9,191 bases of DNA, taken from contig CAMYJJ010000115.1 of NCBI GenBank assembly GCA_947258735.1, forward strand, positions 1 through 9,191, in the 5' to 3' direction. Both the position numbers and the translations under genes were made by a program. Numbering within the stretch: the stretch's first letter is position 1; the number at the start of each line of letters is the position of its first letter. The notes beneath the pieces were generated by a model, which was given only the letters and a program-made list of their open reading frames with translations, did not search any database and was not told the DNA's origin. Origin of the DNA: Thermodesulfovibrionia bacterium (GTDB lineage: Bacteria > Nitrospirota > Thermodesulfovibrionia > UBA6902). Positions 5,066-9,191 of this stretch are shown piece by piece.

Positions 5066-7924
5066 TTACTTCCTGGAAACAGATGTGTATTCAGTTGCCT
5101 GATGCATAAAAGCTTCTAACTGAATACCGGTGCAGGTAGCTTCAACACCGTCATATGATGCACTTAAGGTTGGAATTCCCCAGTCCTCTTTAAGGCCTTT
5201 TAAAAGTGCGCTCACTATCGTGCCAGGCATGCAGCCAAAAGGCATGGCACTGATTATACCAGAAGCGCCTTTTTTTACATAGTCAACCGCCTTTCCCATA
5301 CTCAGGACGGTTTCGCCTTCAAAAGAATCATCAAGATAGGGAGCGGCATTTTTTAACAGCTGCCTGGTAGAAGGTTCATGAACTGTCTTTAAAAAACCCT
5401 CAAACGGCGCCGAAAACTTTTTATCAATTCCTTTCTGAACATGGGTAGTAATCATTGTCTTCAAAATATCGGTAATGATCTTTTTGGACGGGGAACTGTT
5501 TCTGAGCCTGACCATGGATTTCCTGAGGGCCATCTGGTTTATATAATAGACCCACTCCTCAAGAGGGGCAAGCCATACTTCACCGCCAAGCGCTTCTACA
5601 TGCCGCACAATATTTTCATTTGCAAATCTGTTATGCCGGACAAATATCTCGCCTATAATTCCTATAAGAGGTTTCTTCTCTTTACTTCTTGGAATGGCGG
5701 CAAACGACCTTTTCATGTCACGGGTCAGTTCCATCATTAAATTGCTGTTGGTGATCAGGGTCTCATATATCTTTAACAGATATTTTTTATATGCTTCGTC
5801 AGTCTCACCCTTATTGATTTCATAGGGTCTTGTTTCATGAAGACACTTCATTAAAAGGTCTGTTGCAATAATTCCCCGCCAGGCCTGTTTGGTAAAGTCA
5901 GAGCCAACAACTCCCAGGTCACTGTAAAAGGACTCATCCTGATTTGGCGAGTGCACGGGGACGTTCGGGTACCCGATCTCATCGAGCACAAGCCTCTGCA
6001 GGACATTGTACTGGCCAAACCGGCAGGGCCCTGCTCCCGAAGGCATAAAAAACACTGACCTGTCAGGATCAAAATCATCTGAAAGGGCTTTTTTAACCAT
6101 ATCACCTGTAGTGATGGCACAGGGATAACACTCCTTGCCGGACACATATTTCCTTCCGAGTTTAACAGAGTCTGAATCCGGGGTGTCCATTACCTCTGCA
6201 TCCAGTCCGCATGTCTTAAAGGCTGCTGCGAGTGCAAAGGCATGATCTGACATTCTGGGAATATATACTATCTTGTTGCTGGTGCTTTTATTAATAGTGT
6301 GGATCAAGAGTTTCTTTGCATCATTTACCGGAGTTTCATCTCTGCTGCCGATACTGTCAAGAAAGGCCTCACAACGGGTTATGACACCGGCGTCTGCGCT
6401 GTGCTCATCTATCTCTATCTGCAGGAAAGGTTTGTCTGACATTGTTTCCTGAAAGAACCGCTGTATGAATGAGTCAGGACCACATGAAAAATTCCCTATA
6501 TATAAGGCATACAGCTTCGGATTGCTCCTGATAATCTCGGCAGCCTTCAGTATACTTTGACCTGACCTCCAGTACATATTGTCCCAGGTCTCTGAAATAT
6601 CAATTACTTCAAGAGGCAGGTAATCCATCGGAATGGAAAACACGCCCATGGATGCCAGTTTTTTCGGGATCTCAAGATTGATGCCGGGATCAAATGCATT
6701 ATATGACCGGCCGGTTATCACTATCGACTTCTCAGGCACATTTTCAAGAACCTGTCTGCCGCGCTTTTTAATTGAAGAGATAAATTCCTTCTGGTTCTTC
6801 TCTGATATCTTTAAAGCATTTTTTATGGCGCTTTTTGAAATGTTATACGGTCTGAGGGACTTGTATAATTCATTTATTATATAGCCCTCTCCCCGTTCCA
6901 TATTGATAATGGGAACAAGAAAATGCTCCTTGCCAAAAGCAGTCCCTGCAATGTACGGCATTGTCTGGGCATAGGGGCAGGCAAAGCTGCGCAGACTTTC
7001 GCTGTCAGGATTAAAATTAATAAAACTCGGCATGAAGATGGCATCGACATCTTTTTCAAGTAAGTCCCTGATGTGTCCGTGAGCAACTTTATGAGGAAAA
7101 CAGCTTTCCGCCAGTATACTCTCCAGGCCCTTGCTGATAACCTGTCTGTTTGTGCTGTCAGACAGGACGACTTCAAACCCCAGCTCCCATAAAAGCGTAC
7201 TCCATAATGGCAGATAATCATGAAAGAAAAATATCCTCGGAATACCGATGCGTTTCACTTTTTTGCCATTTCCGTTTCCGTTTCTTTCTGCGGCAAATGC
7301 CATTGCATAGTCACAGTTGCTCTTTGTCAGCAACGCCTCACGCTCGGCAAACAGATCAGGCAGTCCCTGTTCATCACTGCCGTTTTTCTTACGCTTTACA
7401 TCATATTTTTCACACCTGCTGCCATAAAACAGAGGGTGCTCTTCCCCCTCGATCTTCACTCTGTTAATCTCACAAAGATTATCACACCCCTTGCATTCAA
7501 ATGACTTAATGGAATACTTTCTGCTGGACAGATCAAAGCCCTTGAAGGTCGATATCCGGTGTCCGGTGTCCGGTGTCCGTAGGCTGTTTTTGCCGTTGTC
7601 CTTTCCTGACTCCTGCTTTCCGTTGTCCTTCCCTGACTCCTGATTTTGCATATACTTTTTGACAATAATTGCCATACCAATGGCGCCCGTGACATCATGA
7701 TGGGGGGGGACAATAATTTGCCTGTCAAGGTACTTTTCAAATGCAGCAACAACAGCCTTGTTAAAGGCCGTGCCTCCCTGGAAAAATATTTTCTCTCCGA
7801 TCTTCCTGTCACTGACCACCCTGTTTATATAATTTTGAACAATGGAATAAGAAAGTCCTGAAACAAGGTCAGACTTGGGAGCGCCTCTCTGCTGTCTGGA
7901 TAAAAGAGAGTTCTCCATAAACAC
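5066..7924 (-). CDS. C-terminal part of a broken acyl-CoA dehydratase activase / 2-hydroxyglutaryl-CoA dehydratase-like fusion
   Basis: This ORF (952 residues from a GTG at 7924) continues, in the same frame, the gene interrupted by the TAA at 7952. Numbering from the GTG, residues 1-93 finish the second BcrA/BadF-type ATPase domain (FFQGGTAFNKAV; VPPHHDVTGAIG). A low-complexity linker follows (94-125, with QESGKDNGK twice). Next is a four-Cys site (C144, C147, C151, C171: CKGCDNLC...RC). A DUF2229-like region follows (about 226-440; RIGIPRIFFFHDYLPLW, ACPYAQTMPYI). The C-terminal part resembles the D subunit of 2-hydroxyglutaryl-CoA dehydratase, with Cys motifs KECYPCAIT (about 596), GAGPCRFGQ (about 635) and PFGCMPG (about 895). 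The family couples ATP hydrolysis to low-potential electron transfer; the substrate of these giant fusions is not known to me. The GTG is only the first possible restart: GGAG lies 11 nt upstream, a poor spacing. Conserved GERCTVF spans it, so it is not a natural start. The stop is TAA at 5068-5066. Confidence 0.85.
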   Translation of the reverse strand: MFMENSLLSRQQRGAPKSDLVSGLSYSIVQNYINRVVSDRKIGEKIFFQGGTAFNKAVVAAFEKYLDRQIIVPPHHDVTGAIGMAIIVKKYMQNQESGKDNGKQESGKDNGKNSLRTPDTGHRISTFKGFDLSSRKYSIKSFECKGCDNLCEINRVKIEGEEHPLFYGSRCEKYDVKRKKNGSDEQGLPDLFAEREALLTKSNCDYAMAFAAERNGNGNGKKVKRIGIPRIFFFHDYLPLWSTLLWELGFEVVLSDSTNRQVISKGLESILAESCFPHKVAHGHIRDLLEKDVDAIFMPSFINFNPDSESLRSFACPYAQTMPYIAGTAFGKEHFLVPIINMERGEGYIINELYKSLRPYNISKSAIKNALKISEKNQKEFISSIKKRGRQVLENVPEKSIVITGRSYNAFDPGINLEIPKKLASMGVFSIPMDYLPLEVIDISETWDNMYWRSGQSILKAAEIIRSNPKLYALYIGNFSCGPDSFIQRFFQETMSDKPFLQIEIDEHSADAGVITRCEAFLDSIGSRDETPVNDAKKLLIHTINKSTSNKIVYIPRMSDHAFALAAAFKTCGLDAEVMDTPDSDSVKLGRKYVSGKECYPCAITTGDMVKKALSDDFDPDRSVFFMPSGAGPCRFGQYNVLQRLVLDEIGYPNVPVHSPNQDESFYSDLGVVGSDFTKQAWRGIIATDLLMKCLHETRPYEINKGETDEAYKKYLLKIYETLITNSNLMMELTRDMKRSFAAIPRSKEKKPLIGIIGEIFVRHNRFANENIVRHVEALGGEVWLAPLEEWVYYINQMALRKSMVRLRNSSPSKKIITDILKTMITTHVQKGIDKKFSAPFEGFLKTVHEPSTRQLLKNAAPYLDDSFEGETVLSMGKAVDYVKKGASGIISAMPFGCMPGTIVSALLKGLKEDWGIPTLSASYDGVEATCTGIQLEAFMHQATEYTSVSRK
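7555..7579. repeat. 7-bp tandem repeat in the activase linker
   Basis: TCCGGTG occurs three times in perfect tandem (7555-7575), followed by a partial TCCG. It encodes part of the linker SLRTPDTGHRIS on the minus strand. Seven is not a multiple of three, so gain or loss of one unit would shift the reading frame. Confidence 0.9.
7593..7646. repeat. 27-bp tandem duplication encoding QESGKDNGK twice
   Basis: Two adjacent 27-bp copies (7593-7619 and 7620-7646) match at 25 of 27 bases. On the minus strand they encode the nonapeptide QESGKDNGK twice, between the second ATPase domain and the four-Cys site. The unit keeps the frame, so copy number could vary without breaking the protein. Confidence 0.9.
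7702..7709. repeat. G8/C8 homopolymer inside the activase
   Basis: Eight G on the plus strand (C8 in the coding strand) encode the Pro-Pro of VPPHHDVTG, a conserved part of the ATPase domain. The count is in frame here. Such runs are prone to replication slippage and to sequencing indels. Confidence 0.8.
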
Positions 7925-7951
7925 CGTACATCTTTCTCCGAGTGAGCAGGG

Positions 7952-7954
7952 TTA
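7952..7954 (-). other. In-frame TAA that splits the activase gene
   Basis: The upstream ORF ends ...FDSE-TAA and the very same frame continues PCSLGERCTVFMENS, which is family sequence. The equivalent spot in the first, duplicated domain reads SEKPPRIAGRCSVFAKS, so the stop sits where Lys is found there. AAA to TAA is a single change. There is no indel. The stop falls between the two Fe-S ligand motifs of the second ATPase domain (ACAAGTGSF and GERCTVF). Confidence 0.9.
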
Positions 7955-9191
7955 TTCGGAATCAAAGGCAGTCCTGGCAAAATCGTTTTTCACTGACATG
8001 TTCAGTTTTTCAGCCTGCTCCTCAAGAAATGATCCAGTCCCCGCGGCACAGGCCTTGTTCATTTCAAAGTCAACGATAATGCCGTCCTTAATCGATATAT
8101 ACTTTGAGTCCTGTCCTCCGATCTCAAAGATCGTGTCAACATCAGGATCGATATCAGCAGCTGCCCTTGCCTGGGCGGTTATTTCATTTTTCACTATATC
8201 TGCACCAACAAAATCAGCAATCATGTACCTGCCCGAACCTGTCGTTCCTACACCGAGGATGTTGACCCTGTCTCCAATTTCTTTTCCCATCTCACCAAGT
8301 CCCTGCATGACTGCTTCGATCGGTCTGCCTGCAGTCATAAGATATCTCTTTGACAGAAGCCTTCCCTCCTCATCAATAGCAGCAAGGTTAGTGCTTATTG
8401 ATCCTATATCAATGCCAAGATAGGCATTAACTTTTTCATTTTCCTCCAGCTGGTGAATGTCATAGGAAACCAGATGTCTCTTATCGAACTCTTCCCTGTC
8501 GCTGCAGAGCGGTTTGTGTGTCGAACCCTCATCCGTAAGGTTTTCAATATAGCTTTCAAGCCTTGCTACATCAAAGCTGTTCTCAATGCCCAGTTCCATA
8601 TCTTTCATCACAGCGCCGATTGCAGGCATAACGGCAAAATGTTCCGGTATAATAAGATCTTCAGCAGGCAACACCTCTTTAAAACCTCTTGCTACTCCCT
8701 GGTTTGCAGCCACTCCTCCGAGAAAGGCAATCGGAGCCGGCAGATCCATGTTTTTGCATATACTGCCTTTGAAGTTTCTTGCAACAGCAAAACAGAGTCC
8801 GGCCACGATGTCTTCAATAGGCGTCGCTATCTGCTGCAGGTGAATCATGTCTGATTTAGCAAACACGCTGCAGCGGCCTGCGATGCGGGGAGGTTTTTCA
8901 GATTTAAGGGCAAGTTCACTGAACTCTTCAATACTCAGGTTAAGCCTCTCAGCCTGCTGATCAAGGAATGAGCCTGTACCGGCTGCACATACGGAATTCA
9001 TCGAAAATTCCTTGACCGTGCCTTTATGAAGAAGCACAAGCTTGGAATCTTCACCGCCCATTTCGATTATCGTCTTAACATGAGGGTATAGTTTTCTCGT
9101 AGAGTAACTTAAAGCAACAACTTCATTGACAGGTGATAATTCCAGTGCTTCAGCAATCAGCTTACCCGCAGAACCGGTCACACTCAGAAAA
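7952..9191 (-). CDS. N-terminal part of a broken acyl-CoA dehydratase activase (tandem BcrA/BadF-type ATPase domains), 5' end outside window
   Basis: The frame is open from the window edge (FLSV then TGSAGKLIAEA), so the GTG at 9181 is internal and the true start lies beyond 9191; roughly 70 residues are probably missing, judged from the family. Numbering from 9181, the first ASKHA-type domain has GGEDSK (42-47), VCAAGTGSF (Cys65), GRCSVF (Cys104) and FLGGVAANQGV. The second has its phosphate loop LGIDIGSISTN (255-265), GTTGSGR (312-318), GGQDSK (355-360) and ACAAGTGSF (Cys378), then hits TAA after residue 409. In characterised 2-hydroxyacyl-CoA dehydratase activators, two such Cys per monomer hold a [4Fe-4S] cluster across a homodimer. 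Here both halves are fused in one chain, so all four ligands would come from one protein (inference). The stop removes the fourth Cys, so this fragment alone probably cannot form a normal cluster. Confidence 0.87.
   Translation of the reverse strand, partial: FLSVTGSAGKLIAEALELSPVNEVVALSYSTRKLYPHVKTIIEMGGEDSKLVLLHKGTVKEFSMNSVCAAGTGSFLDQQAERLNLSIEEFSELALKSEKPPRIAGRCSVFAKSDMIHLQQIATPIEDIVAGLCFAVARNFKGSICKNMDLPAPIAFLGGVAANQGVARGFKEVLPAEDLIIPEHFAVMPAIGAVMKDMELGIENSFDVARLESYIENLTDEGSTHKPLCSDREEFDKRHLVSYDIHQLEENEKVNAYLGIDIGSISTNLAAIDEEGRLLSKRYLMTAGRPIEAVMQGLGEMGKEIGDRVNILGVGTTGSGRYMIADFVGADIVKNEITAQARAAADIDPDVDTIFEIGGQDSKYISIKDGIIVDFEMNKACAAGTGSFLEEQAEKLNMSVKNDFARTAFDSE

Noticed and set aside
198..7954. 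Stop-codon recoding (TAA/TAG read as Gln or Lys) to explain both internal stops.
   Set aside because: smc and the bS22-like gene end naturally in TAG, the activase ends in TAA and mntA ends in TGA, each at the expected protein end. A genome-wide reassignment would extend these proteins, so independent mutations or base errors are simpler.
7925..7954. A frameshift between the two activase ORFs.
   Set aside because: Translating straight across shows both ORFs share one frame; only the TAA separates them.

Overview
The window reads almost entirely on the minus strand. It suggests an anaerobic or facultatively anaerobic Gram-negative-type bacterium with moderate GC content. The large 2-hydroxyacyl-CoA dehydratase activase (an oxygen-sensitive Fe-S protein family) points to anaerobic metabolism. 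The SMC protein has the Q-loop region style ([10 protein letters not shown]) that I associate with Nitrospirota or Desulfobacterota relatives. That phylum guess is a low-confidence inference; no rRNA or other marker is present.

Layout from right to left, in the direction of transcription. (1) Positions 9191-5066 hold one very large acyl-CoA dehydratase activase-type gene whose 5' end lies outside the window. It is cut in two by an in-frame TAA at 7952-7954, with no change of frame on either side. Its interdomain linker holds a 7-bp tandem repeat, a 27-bp tandem repeat and a nearby C8 tract. (2) A 9-bp AT hairpin (5040-5064) follows its stop codon. A good promoter then precedes a 30-codon gene (4948-4856) with a near-perfect Shine-Dalgarno, encoding a very basic ribosomal protein of the bS22 / mS38 (COX24 C-terminal) family. 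(3) Positions 4319-4855 carry no large gene. They hold a possible plus-strand 44-aa ORF, a strong candidate promoter firing toward smc, an inverted repeat in the predicted smc leader, and a REP-like palindromic element. (4) Positions 4318-770 encode a complete SMC chromosome-segregation ATPase. (5) Positions 598-1 hold an MNT-HEPN (MntA-HepT) toxin-antitoxin pair. The antitoxin is intact and overlaps the toxin start by ATGA, while the toxin carries an in-frame TAG at codon 37 and is cut by the window edge.

The genes do not form one pathway: SMC and the bS22-like protein are housekeeping, the activase is metabolic, and MntA-HepT is accessory. The striking feature is that two of the five recognisable genes are interrupted by single nonsense codons with reading frame and conserved motifs preserved on both sides. 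TAA, TAG and TGA all also occur as ordinary terminal stops here, so genetic recoding is unlikely. Recent inactivation, or base errors in the assembly, are the leading explanations. I see no CRISPR array, tRNA, rRNA, insertion sequence or clearly new multi-gene system.
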